From CAVVEC01 sp963770485 (GTDB lineage Bacteria; Acidobacteriota; Terriglobia; Terriglobales; Acidobacteriaceae): a stretch of DNA of 64,000 nt. This document shows, piece after piece, positions 26,460 through 34,361 of the stretch. Where the stretch lies: positions 682,001 to 746,000 of the forward strand of contig CAVYPX010000016.1 of assembly GCA_963770485.1 (NCBI GenBank), in the 5' to 3' direction. The notes under the pieces were generated by a model. That model was not told the DNA's origin. It ran no database searches and was given only the letters and a program-made list of their open reading frames with translations. Numbering within the stretch: position 1 is the first letter of the stretch; each line of letters starts with the position of its first letter. The position numbers and the translations under genes were made by a program.

Positions 26460-26560
26460 CCTTAAGACCGACGTTCCGGCAAGCCAGAATGCCGGTCAGC
26501 CACTACCGGGGTGGGAGGCTCGCTCTGACCTATGTTTCTCAGCTGTGGGAAGGCTAGCTG

Positions 26561-26812
26561 ATGAGCAAATGGAAAAGTACGCGCCGCGATCCGGGCCGAA
26601 CATATCAGGACGAGGATGAGATAAAGCAGTTGCGCAGAGATGTTGCTCGGGTGCGCGAACTGGTTGAAATCGGCCTTGAAGCGGAACCCGAATATGTCGA
26701 GGTCATCAACAGATTGGAACCAGGGATGACGAAAGAGAGAAGGAAAGAGCTGATTATGCAGTTTCGCGACGCCGTTTATGAGCGGCAACAGCGCGATCTA
26801 CCACGTCGTTGA
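26561..26812 (+). CDS. 83-residue charged small protein, unknown
   Basis: An 83-residue, strongly charged, probably helical protein (EDEIKQLRRDVARVRELVEIGL could form a coiled coil at about residues 18-40). It has no signal or membrane segment. It belongs to the small AT-richer patch after the operator-controlled gene and overlaps the convergent minus-strand gene by 59 bp at the 3' ends. Ribosome-binding sequence is only modest. No family recognised; could be part of a small module with its neighbours. Confidence 0.5.
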   Translation: MSKWKSTRRDPGRTYQDEDEIKQLRRDVARVRELVEIGLEAEPEYVEVINRLEPGMTKERRKELIMQFRDAVYERQQRDLPRR

Positions 26813-26936
26813 TTTCTTTGCGCGTTCTACGTAACTCTGCCGGTGTCATTTTCTCAGCCGCTGAATCGACAAGCTCATCCATGCTGTCGAGAAGAGTGTC
26901 GATAGCTTTTTTGGGCTTAACAGGTGAAGTGGCCAT
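26754..26936 (-). CDS. 60-residue charged small protein, unknown
   Basis: Read from the ATG at 26936, preceded by AGAAGGG, the product is 60 residues beginning MATSPVKPKKAIDTLLDSMDEL and ending in a basic RRTRKEINDVVDRAVAAHKRRR tail. An ATG at 26969 would add 11 residues. It is helical, with acidic and basic halves, and could bind DNA or a protein partner. It is convergent and overlapping with the 83-residue gene. A perfect 10-bp-arm palindrome lies upstream at 26994-27015, suggesting specific regulation. Confidence 0.5.
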   Translation of the reverse strand: MATSPVKPKKAIDTLLDSMDELVDSAAEKMTPAELRRTRKEINDVVDRAVAAHKRRRETA

Positions 26937-26993
26937 TCGGCATCCCTTCTTTTGATTCGTACTTGCCATTACAGTGTACCCTACGCGGGAAAG

Positions 26994-27015
26994 CGGTGAT
27001 GTGACCACATCACCG
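26994..27015 (-). promoter_or_regulatory. Perfect palindrome upstream of the 60-residue gene
   Basis: CGGTGATGTG (26994-27003), two bases, then CACATCACCG (27006-27015): 10-bp perfect arms. It sits about 60 bp upstream of the ATG at 26936. Between them, on the minus strand, is a TACACT sequence suited to a -10 box. A repressor or activator operator is likely. Confidence 0.6.
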
Positions 27016-27107
27016 AAGTCACTGCTCTGTTAGATTACCGGATGGTTTAAAGCGTTTCCGCACGAGCCTTTCCAAGGTTCAAGCATGATCCCTTACAGCA
27101 ACCGCGC

Positions 27108-29042
27108 CTATTCAGATTTCAGGAACAATGCCGCCAACGGCGGCAGGATCAGGCTAAGGGAATAAGGGCGTCCATGTGCGGGCTGCTCTTCAGCTTGCAC
27201 GCCGCCCGCGTTTCCCATGCCGCTGCCGGCATAATCCTTGGCATCGCTGTTCAGGAGTTCCCGCCAGTATCCTCCCGAAGGAACGCCCAGGCGATAGGCC
27301 ATCCGGGGTACGGGCGTGAAATTGCACACCACGACGATACTTCCTTTCGACGACCTTCCCTTGCGCAGCATGGAGAGTGTGCTGGACAGGCTGTCATTGC
27401 AATCGATCCACTCGAAGCCGGCGGGATCGTTATCCAGTTCGTGCAGGGCGGGCTCATTGCGATAAACCCGGTTCAACTGCTCAACCCAGTTTTGCAGTCC
27501 GCTATGCACCGGGTACTGCAAGACGTGCCATTCCAGGCTGGTGTCATGGCCCCACTCCCGCACTTGTCCGAACTCATCCCCCATGAACAGCAGCTTCTTG
27601 CCCGGCTGCGCATACATGTAGCCGAACAGTAATCGCAGATTGGCGAAGCGTTGCCACTCGTCTCCGGGCATTTTACCGATGAGCGAACCTTTGCCATGCA
27701 CGACTTCATCATGCGAGAGCGGCAGCACAAAATTTTCGGTGAAACCGTACAACATGCGAAAGGTGAGCTCATTGTGATGAAACTGGCGATGGATGGGGTC
27801 GAGAGAGAAGTATTTCAGCGAATCGTGCATCCAGCCCATATCCCACTTAAAGCCGAAGCCCAAGCCTCCGAGATGAGTGGGGCGCGACACCATGGGCCAT
27901 GCCGTCGATTCCTCGGCGAAGGTCTGAATATCGGGATGTTCACGATACGCTTCCTGGTTGAATTGGCGCAGGAAGTCGATGGCTTCCAGATTCTCGCGCC
28001 CGCCGTACTGGTTGGGAAGCCAATCGCCCTCGTTGCGCGAGTAATCGAGATACAGCATGGACGCGACCGCATCCACGCGCAGACCGTCCGCGTGATACTT
28101 GTCCAGCCAGAACATCGCGCTGGAGAGCAGAAAGCTGCGGACTTCCGTCCGCCCATAGTTGAAAATGTGCGTCTTCCAGTCCGGATGGAATCCTTTGCGG
28201 GAATCGGCGTGTTCGAACAAATGCGTGCCGTCGAAGTAGGCCAGCCCGTGCCCATCCGAAGGAAAGTGTGAAGGCACCCAATCCAGAATTACGCCAATGC
28301 CATGCTGATGCAGATAGTCCACGAAATACATGAAATCCTGCGGAGTTCCGTAGCGCGCGGTTGGGGCAAAGTATCCCGTAGTCTGGTATCCCCAGGATCC
28401 ATAGAACGGGTGCTCCATCACCGGCAGCAGTTCGACATGGGTGAAGTACATACGCTGGGCGTAATCGGCCAGCCGCGGCGCCAGTTCGCGATAGGTGAGC
28501 GGACGGTTGTGTTCTTCCGGAACCCGCATCCAGGAGCCGAGATGCACTTCGTAGATGGACAGGGGAGCGTGCAGGGAATTTTTTCCCCTTCGGTTGTGCA
28601 TCCAGTCGCCATCCGACCATTGGTACTCCAGGTCCCACACCACGGACGCGGTTCGCGGCGGCTTCTCGTGCAGTATCCCGAAGGGATCGGCCTTGTCCAC
28701 CACGTGTCCGTGATGACGCGAGGCGATATGAAACTTGTAGAGCGAGCCCTTGTCCACTCCGGGAATGAACCCTTCCCAGATGCCCGAACTTCCGCGCGGA
28801 TGCAGCGCATGCGCATGTGGGTCCCAGCGATTGAAGCTGCCAATCACGCTAACCTCGCGCGCGTTCGGTGCCCACACGCTGAAGCAGGTACCTGGCTCGT
28901 TTTCTGCCGTGGTCAGGTGAGCGCCCAGTCTGTCGTAGGCGCGGTAGTGGCGGCCTTCGTTAAACAAGTAAAGGTCCTGCGGAGTCAGCAGGCTGACATC
29001 GGCGCGTGAGCCGGGCACCAGGGTGTTGGCCGTTTTTTCCAT
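27108..29042 (-). CDS. glgB: 1,4-alpha-glucan branching enzyme
   Basis: GlgB introduces alpha-1,6 branches into glycogen. The 644-residue protein has an N-terminal CBM48 domain (about residues 25-125, with FSVWAPNAREVSVIGSFN) and a GH13 barrel. Catalytic motifs are in order: DWVPSHFP, the nucleophile in GLRVDAVASMLY, the acid/base in QTFAEESTAW and the third acid in LSHDEVVHGK. The family-specific YLDYSRNEGDWLPNQYGG is present. Length is normal. It is divergent from a GH57 glucan enzyme, so the region probably handles alpha-glucan storage. Confidence 0.95.
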   Translation of the reverse strand: MEKTANTLVPGSRADVSLLTPQDLYLFNEGRHYRAYDRLGAHLTTAENEPGTCFSVWAPNAREVSVIGSFNRWDPHAHALHPRGSSGIWEGFIPGVDKGSLYKFHIASRHHGHVVDKADPFGILHEKPPRTASVVWDLEYQWSDGDWMHNRRGKNSLHAPLSIYEVHLGSWMRVPEEHNRPLTYRELAPRLADYAQRMYFTHVELLPVMEHPFYGSWGYQTTGYFAPTARYGTPQDFMYFVDYLHQHGIGVILDWVPSHFPSDGHGLAYFDGTHLFEHADSRKGFHPDWKTHIFNYGRTEVRSFLLSSAMFWLDKYHADGLRVDAVASMLYLDYSRNEGDWLPNQYGGRENLEAIDFLRQFNQEAYREHPDIQTFAEESTAWPMVSRPTHLGGLGFGFKWDMGWMHDSLKYFSLDPIHRQFHHNELTFRMLYGFTENFVLPLSHDEVVHGKGSLIGKMPGDEWQRFANLRLLFGYMYAQPGKKLLFMGDEFGQVREWGHDTSLEWHVLQYPVHSGLQNWVEQLNRVYRNEPALHELDNDPAGFEWIDCNDSLSSTLSMLRKGRSSKGSIVVVCNFTPVPRMAYRLGVPSGGYWRELLNSDAKDYAGSGMGNAGGVQAEEQPAHGRPYSLSLILPPLAALFLKSE

Positions 29043-29300
29043 AGGATCAGTACGCTTCTAGTGTACCGGAAGCGAAATCGCCGTGCGGGTCGACGCCGCG
29101 CGGTAGTGGGCGACTTTGTCTGGCTCCGGTAGTGGGCTGTTTCAAAACCGCCACGTCCGCGGCAGTTCAGCCTCGATCGGGCCGATAATTCACTGGATGA
29201 TTCCATATGAGGAAATTTGGTCCCCAAGTCGGCAAATGTCTCTCAGGCGCAATCCCGCACGTGCTAAACTGACCTTTTACTTTCATAAAGCTGCGTCGAA

Positions 29301-31559
29301 ATGCCCGTTCTACGCGTCATCGTTTTGTGGCACCAGCATCAGCCTTTCTATAAAGACCTGGTCACTGGCGAGTACCGTCTTCCCTGGGTTCGGCTGCACG
29401 CCCTCAAAGATTATTACGGCATGGTCAAGCTGCTGGGCGAGTTTCCCCAGGTCCATCAGACTTTTAACCTCGTACCCTCGCTGATCACCCAAATCCAGGA
29501 TTACGTGGCCGGAACCGCGCACGATCCTTTCCTGCAGGTTGCGGCCAAACCCGCGCGAGATCTTACTCCGGACGAACGCCGCTTCGCCCTGCAGTACCTG
29601 TTTCAGGCGAATCCGGTTCACATGATTGGCCGCTATCCGCGCTACCGCGAACTGTGGGAACGCTTCCGCGGCGCGGGCGATGCGCCCGAACGCGCTGACA
29701 AATACTTTCAGCCTCAAGATTTCACCGATTTGCAAGTGCTTTCCCAGATCGCCTGGTTTGACGAATTCTTTCTCCAGGATGCAGACATTGCAGCGTTGGT
29801 CAAGAAGGGCCACGGATATTCGCTCGAGGATCAGCGCCTGGTGATCGAGCGTGAGCGCGAACTCATTGGCGAGGTGCTGCCGGCGCACGCTGCTGCCGCG
29901 CGGCGGGGAGGAATCGAAATCTCCACCTCGCCGTTTTATCACCCCATTCTGCCGTTGGTTTGCGATACCAACGTAGGCGCGGTTTCCACGCCGGGGCTGC
30001 CTTTGCCGCAAAACCGTTTCCGTCATCCCGAGGACGCGCGCGAGCAACTGCAGCGCGGGCTGGATTTGCACCAGAAGGTCTTTGGGGTCCGGCCGGTGGG
30101 CGTATGGCCTTCGGAAGGCAGTGTTTCCGAGGAAGTTTTGGCCATCGCGCAGAGCCTGGGCGTAAACTGGATGGCCACCGACGAAGGCGTGCTGGGGCGA
30201 AGTCTCGGCATTAACTTTGCCCGCGACGGGGAAGGCCGTCTGCCGGCGCAGAGCGCCGAGAAGCTCTATAGCATCCATCGCTTTGAAAGCGGCCAAACGG
30301 AAATGCACCTGATTTTCCGCGACCACACCATTTCTGATCTGATTGGATTCGTGTACTCAGGAATGCCCGCCGCAGAAGCCGCCACGCATCTTCTGCGCAA
30401 CATCAAGCAAGCCGCGCAGCCTGTTCTCGACCAGGGACGAGACGCGGTCATGCCGATTATTCTGGACGGCGAAAACGCCTGGGAATATTACCCACAATCG
30501 GGCCGCGAATTCCTCCGCCGCTTTTGTGATGCCCTGCAGCGCGAGCCCGGGGTGGAGGCGGTTACCGTATCAGAAGCCATCGCCCGGCACAAGAACTTCG
30601 GCAAACTCACATCTTTAGTTCCGGGCTCGTGGATCAACGCCAATTTCAACGTCTGGATTGGTGCGCCGGAAGACAATAAATCGTGGGATTATCTCTATCA
30701 CGCGCGCAACTTTTATGCCCAAGCCGGGTCTCGCGCCAGCGAAGCCCAATGCAAGCTGGCTTTTGAAGAACTTCTGATCGCCGAAGGCAGCGACTGGAAC
30801 TGGTGGTATGGGCCGGAGCATCATTCGGCGAACGACCGCGAATTTGACCAACTCTACCGTAAGCATCTCTCCAATGTGTACCAGGCTCTGGGTGCGACTC
30901 CGCCCGATTATCTGGCGCAGCCCATCGCGGCTGGCGCAGGGCGGCCCGCATTTCTGCCGCAGACGTCGTACATTCACCCCAAGGTAACAGGGGATATGGT
31001 GCGCTATTTCGAGTGGATGGGCGCCGCCGTGTACACCGCCGACCAGCGCGCCGGAGCAATGCACGGCAAGCAGTTTCTGGTAAGTGCGGTTTATGCTGGA
31101 ATCGACGAGACGAGCGTTTATGGCCGCCTCGATTTCGCTGACCAGGTTCCGGAAATGGACTTCGAGTTAGTCGTCAACCTGGAATCGTGGGCAGCGGAGG
31201 GGCAGCGGCCTCGCCGCGCTTTGCGGTTGAACGCGCAAGTAGAGGCGGGGCGGATTCGGTCCTGGCAAGTCAGCGTCCCCGGCGAGGAGAAGCCGATTGC
31301 GACCGCAGGCCATCCTTCCGGCGAGCTGAAGATCGCTCTGGTGCGAACCTTTGAATTCAAACTACCGCTGGCCTGGTTGCTGGCGGCTCCGGTTGTTCCC
31401 GCGAAAGGCAGCGGCCAAACTGCTGGGCCGGCCGCCACGCGGCTGCGCCTGCGCTTCAGTGTCTGGCAGAACCGCCTCCCCGTGGACGCGCTCCCGGTCG
31501 ACGGCTGGATCGAGTTGCACCTTCTGAGCGAAGAAAATCTGATGGCGCTCGCCTTCTAG
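29301..31559 (+). CDS. Glycoside hydrolase family 57 (alpha-glucan-acting)
   Basis: A 752-residue GH57 enzyme. Diagnostic blocks are the N-terminal VLWHQHQPFYKD, a middle HPILPLVCD, the nucleophile motif GVWPSEGSVSEEVL, and the acid motif ILDGENAWEYYPQSGREF. The C-terminal 250 residues form the helical and beta-rich accessory part seen in amylopullulanase-like members. There is no signal peptide, so it should act in the cytoplasm on glycogen or maltodextrin. It is divergently placed to glgB. GH57 covers amylase, 4-alpha-glucanotransferase, pullulanase and branching activities, and the exact one cannot be told here. Confidence 0.9.
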   Translation: MPVLRVIVLWHQHQPFYKDLVTGEYRLPWVRLHALKDYYGMVKLLGEFPQVHQTFNLVPSLITQIQDYVAGTAHDPFLQVAAKPARDLTPDERRFALQYLFQANPVHMIGRYPRYRELWERFRGAGDAPERADKYFQPQDFTDLQVLSQIAWFDEFFLQDADIAALVKKGHGYSLEDQRLVIERERELIGEVLPAHAAAARRGGIEISTSPFYHPILPLVCDTNVGAVSTPGLPLPQNRFRHPEDAREQLQRGLDLHQKVFGVRPVGVWPSEGSVSEEVLAIAQSLGVNWMATDEGVLGRSLGINFARDGEGRLPAQSAEKLYSIHRFESGQTEMHLIFRDHTISDLIGFVYSGMPAAEAATHLLRNIKQAAQPVLDQGRDAVMPIILDGENAWEYYPQSGREFLRRFCDALQREPGVEAVTVSEAIARHKNFGKLTSLVPGSWINANFNVWIGAPEDNKSWDYLYHARNFYAQAGSRASEAQCKLAFEELLIAEGSDWNWWYGPEHHSANDREFDQLYRKHLSNVYQALGATPPDYLAQPIAAGAGRPAFLPQTSYIHPKVTGDMVRYFEWMGAAVYTADQRAGAMHGKQFLVSAVYAGIDETSVYGRLDFADQVPEMDFELVVNLESWAAEGQRPRRALRLNAQVEAGRIRSWQVSVPGEEKPIATAGHPSGELKIALVRTFEFKLPLAWLLAAPVVPAKGSGQTAGPAATRLRLRFSVWQNRLPVDALPVDGWIELHLLSEENLMALAF

Positions 31560-31617
31560 CTTTAGCCGGTGAATCTTCCGGCCAGTATGTGCTTGCCACG
31601 ATCAACTGGCAACTTAT

Positions 31618-31650
31618 TTGAAGTCTGTGATTTACATCACATAACTTCAA
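31618..31650 (+). promoter_or_regulatory. CRP/FNR-type operator within a 33-bp palindrome
   Basis: TGTGA-TTTACA-TCACA at 31626-31641 matches the canonical CRP half-sites exactly. It is embedded in TTGAAGT (31618-31624) and ACTTCAA (31644-31650), which are also mutually inverted. The centre lies about 126 bp upstream of the PilZ start. The sequence TACTAC at 31658-31663 is roughly where the -10 of a class II activated promoter would fall. Confidence 0.65.
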
Positions 31651-31759
31651 GCAAAAGTACTACCACCAAAGGGCTGGCGTCGGGCACCAATGAGCTCTTC
31701 CTTTTTCCGGCACACAGGTTGACCATAGAGGAAGGTTCTTTGGAAAGGGGGATACAGCC

Positions 31760-32146
31760 ATGTCTGATCTGCATCCTCGGGAAGCGCACACCGGCACGGT
31801 GCCGCCGGAACGGAGGAAATATCCCCGCAGCCAAGCAGCGGTGCAAATCGAACTCCGGCCCGAAGGGGCGGCAGATCCTACTCACACCCACACCACCGAT
31901 CTCAGCGTGGGTGGCTGCTATGTCGAGATGAATTTCACCCTGCAGGTCGGAACCAGGCTGGACTTGGTTCTGTGGCTGGCGGACGAAAAATTCACGACGA
32001 AAGCGATTGTCGTCACCCACCACCCCTATTTCGGGAACGGGATTCAGTTCGTAGATATGTCCCAGGCGGACCAGAGCAAGCTAAAGCGCTTCCTCAACTC
32101 GCTGGCACATGCGGACAAGCCGGAAGCGAAGTTTCCGACCCACTGA
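31760..32146 (+). CDS. PilZ-domain protein (c-di-GMP binding candidate)
   Basis: A 128-residue single-domain protein. Both PilZ motifs for cyclic di-GMP are intact: RRKYPR (RxxxR) near residue 18 and DLSVGG (D/NxSxxG) near residue 47. These are followed by CYVEMNFTLQVGTRLDLVLWL, typical of the barrel. It is cytoplasmic. PilZ proteins of this kind relay c-di-GMP levels to motility, matrix or transcription. The upstream CRP-type palindrome suggests control by a second, cAMP-type nucleotide regulator. A GGGGGATACAGCC leader precedes the ATG. Confidence 0.88.
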   Translation: MSDLHPREAHTGTVPPERRKYPRSQAAVQIELRPEGAADPTHTHTTDLSVGGCYVEMNFTLQVGTRLDLVLWLADEKFTTKAIVVTHHPYFGNGIQFVDMSQADQSKLKRFLNSLAHADKPEAKFPTH

Positions 32147-32184
32147 GAGCGTCAGTCCGAGAACAAAGAACTGAGAGCTAGTTT

Positions 32185-32811
32185 CTACTGCCCTGCCGCC
32201 GCCGTCTTCATCTCCATGGGGCGGCTTAACTCCATCACCAGCTCCGTGCCCGCAGGCAACACGGCGGAGTTCCTCTTGCTGAGCCAGTGTGTGACGGTGG
32301 CCGTGGCGCCGACCATGCCGCCAATCAGAACGCCTTTGCCTCCACCGATCAGCCCGCCCACCAGCATGCCGCCGCCGGTGCCCATGCCAATCTCGGTCAT
32401 GTCTTTGCCGTCGTGTCCTTTGCCCTTGAACTGGCCTTCATCGTTGACATCGGTGCCGTGGTGCACGCTGGTATCCACCAGCGTGGCGTTGAGCATGTAG
32501 CGCTCGCCGTTGGGCAGGACTACGGTCTCGGGGAAGATGCCAATTGTGGGCTTGCCCGCAATCCGACGCGGCTCGGCCACGCGAGTCACTCGTCCCTGGA
32601 CAGTCGCGCCGACTGGGATCACCTCTTTCCCGTCAAGCATCACCGCTTCCGTGACTCGACCGCTGAAAGCATCTCCGGTTTTGCTGGAAAAGGTCGCAAG
32701 CGTGTTTTCGAGCTTCACCTTCACGGCAGTTCCGGCGGGTAGCGAGACGTTGTTCTGCGCCACCGCTGTCGTGGCCAGCCATATCACGGCAAGCAACACA
32801 AGTTTCTTCAT
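32185..32811 (-). CDS. Exported protein with TrbI/VirB10-like barrel and glycine zipper
   Basis: Starting at the ATG at 32811, which has a GGAGGCGAA Shine-Dalgarno, the product is 208 residues. Residues 1-19 are a signal peptide (LVLLAVIWLATTAVAQ). The stretch LPAGTAVKVKLENTL...GDAFSGRVTEAVMLDGKEVIPVGATVQGRV resembles the TrbI/VirB10 C-terminal beta-barrel domain, but here as a small stand-alone periplasmic protein. A glycine zipper (GGGMLVGGLIGGGKGVLIGGMVG) follows and may insert in or span a membrane. There is no conjugation locus nearby, so a transfer role is not implied. Confidence 0.75.
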   Translation of the reverse strand: MKKLVLLAVIWLATTAVAQNNVSLPAGTAVKVKLENTLATFSSKTGDAFSGRVTEAVMLDGKEVIPVGATVQGRVTRVAEPRRIAGKPTIGIFPETVVLPNGERYMLNATLVDTSVHHGTDVNDEGQFKGKGHDGKDMTEIGMGTGGGMLVGGLIGGGKGVLIGGMVGATATVTHWLSKRNSAVLPAGTELVMELSRPMEMKTAAAGQ

Positions 32812-33026
32812 TTCGCCTCCTGAATCGATCACAAATTGTTGCTCGATCTTGTTCTTGAGTGTCGGCGCTGCTGAGTACTCCTGTTGCGACTCTAGAGCAC
32901 GAAGATGGACGGGGCAACCTCAGAAACAGCCATCAGAATCAACCAAGGTACTGGCAGACACTCTCCCAATGCTTATGATCTGGGCAAACTTGAGATTACG
33001 TTTCTACGGGAGAGCAAATCGGCAAC

Positions 33027-33809
33027 ATGATGCCCAGCGCGCTAGGACGACGGAGTTCCTGGGCATCCAGTTTTGTCACTAGCCTGGTGGGTTGGATCAG
33101 CTTCTCTATTATCGTCCCACTCGCCGTCGGCTATTCTGGCCCGCCTTGGCCATTGCTGCTGATCGCGATCGTGATGGCTATCCTGCAGGTATTGGTTTTG
33201 AGGTCTGCTTTCTTTTTTCTACGCATGGATCGCGGATTGCGGGTCGGCGCCCTGTGGGGCGGTTTAACGGGTGCCCTGCTGATCTGGGTCGGAGAGCGAT
33301 TCTTTCCTTTGCTCCGCGAGCGGCCCTTCCTGTGGCTGGGCAACGGGGTCTATATCGGATTGGCCGTCGGAGCTTTCCTCTCTTACTTTTATGGCGACGA
33401 TCGCGAGATCGAAGTGAGCGCTCAGCAGCGGGGACGGAGCCCACAGTATGGTCGCGACGCGCACTGGCTGGAACCGTTTGCCTTTGGAGCACTGGCTTAT
33501 CTGATCGCCTTTTTGCCCCGATCGCCGGGACTTGCGGTTTATGTTTTCGTGGTTGGCGCGTTCAGTGGAGTCTTTGCCGCCGGCTCCAGCCACTTCTCTC
33601 CCGATCGCTGGAAAAACTCGACGCTGATGCTGCCGCTGATCCTTGCCGTGGGCTCGCTGCTGGGTGTTGTGAGCAGCCTGCTGTTTCGTCAGTTCGCCGG
33701 CGAATTTCGCGGGCATTTTTTACTGCTGGGATCCATCGCAGGTTTCCTTACGTACTTGAGTACGTTCTTACGGGGACGAAGCCTCGCCAAGCGAGAGGCT
33801 CGGACTTAG
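33027..33809 (+). CDS. Polytopic membrane protein, unknown
   Basis: A 260-residue protein with about six to seven hydrophobic helices (VGWISFSIIVPLAVGY, LLLIAIVMAILQVLVLRSAFFF, ALWGGLTGALLIWVG, GVYIGLAVGAFLSYFYG, FAFGALAYLIAFLP, LAVYVFVVGAFSGVFAAG, LMLPLILAVGSLLGVVSSLL). Cytoplasmic loops carry basic residues. No enzymatic motif is seen and I recognise no family. The next gene on the same strand also encodes a membrane protein, 18 bp downstream, so they likely form an operon. Confidence 0.75.
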   Translation: MMPSALGRRSSWASSFVTSLVGWISFSIIVPLAVGYSGPPWPLLLIAIVMAILQVLVLRSAFFFLRMDRGLRVGALWGGLTGALLIWVGERFFPLLRERPFLWLGNGVYIGLAVGAFLSYFYGDDREIEVSAQQRGRSPQYGRDAHWLEPFAFGALAYLIAFLPRSPGLAVYVFVVGAFSGVFAAGSSHFSPDRWKNSTLMLPLILAVGSLLGVVSSLLFRQFAGEFRGHFLLLGSIAGFLTYLSTFLRGRSLAKREART

Positions 33810-33827
33810 CCAACTCCTGCAAGTGCC

Positions 33828-34262
33828 ATGAATCTCTTACTCATCAATCGCGTCCTACACATCGCGGCCACCTGCACGTCTTTGGGGGGCTTGTTCTATG
33901 CTCGCATGGTGCTCCTGCCTTCCTTGCAGGTGCTGGCTGAGCCCGAGCGTGGCGTTTTTCTCGGTCAAGTGATCCGAAGATTTGCCTACATCAAATGGAC
34001 TGGCGTCACGGTTGTCGCGGTGACCGGGGTCATCCAGTGGTTGCATACGTATCCCTATGTCAGCCATCAGCAACTCTATCTCTTCTACTTCACGATTAAA
34101 ATGACGGGCGCCGTCGGCTTGTTTTCCATAACTTTCCTGCTCGCTCTGCCGGCTGACTCCCTTCGGGGTATGCAGGCCAAGCGTGCCTTCTGGTCGGCGG
34201 TAAACATTATTTGCGGGCTCACCATCCTGATTGGCGCTGCTCTCATGCGCACCGCCCACTGA
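33828..34262 (+). CDS. Four-helix membrane protein, CopD/HemJ-like
   Basis: A 144-residue membrane protein with four helices. The first has NRVLHIAATCTSLGGLFYARMVLLP, whose histidine and Gly-Leu-Phe-Tyr pattern resembles HemJ and CopD-type membrane proteins that bind haem or metal. Others are GVTVVAVTGVIQWL, FTIKMTGAVGLFSITFLLAL and AVNIICGLTILIGAALM. The assignment is by pattern only. It is 18 bp behind another membrane protein gene and about 100 bp before eno. Confidence 0.65.
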   Translation: MNLLLINRVLHIAATCTSLGGLFYARMVLLPSLQVLAEPERGVFLGQVIRRFAYIKWTGVTVVAVTGVIQWLHTYPYVSHQQLYLFYFTIKMTGAVGLFSITFLLALPADSLRGMQAKRAFWSAVNIICGLTILIGAALMRTAH

Positions 34263-34320
34263 AGCCTTATCCACAGGCTGACCCACCGCGGCCGTCACCG
34301 CCTGAGGTCCGGCAGTGATT

Positions 34321-34326
34321 TATAAT
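34321..34326 (+). promoter_or_regulatory. -10 box of the eno promoter (candidate)
   Basis: TATAAT at 34321-34326, 36 bp before the eno ATG. The -35 position (about 34298-34303, CCGCCT) is poor, so activator dependence or a different spacing is possible. Confidence 0.4.
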
Positions 34327-34361
34327 CGCGACTTTCGATCGACCACATAGAGGACGCATTC

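Noticed and set aside
25813..27015. Type II toxin-antitoxin system
   Set aside because: No known toxin or antitoxin motif is visible in the three proteins; the operator layout alone is not enough.
32185..32811. Conjugation (TrbI/VirB10) component
   Set aside because: The protein is small, stand-alone and exported with no conjugation genes nearby, so only a fold resemblance is claimed.
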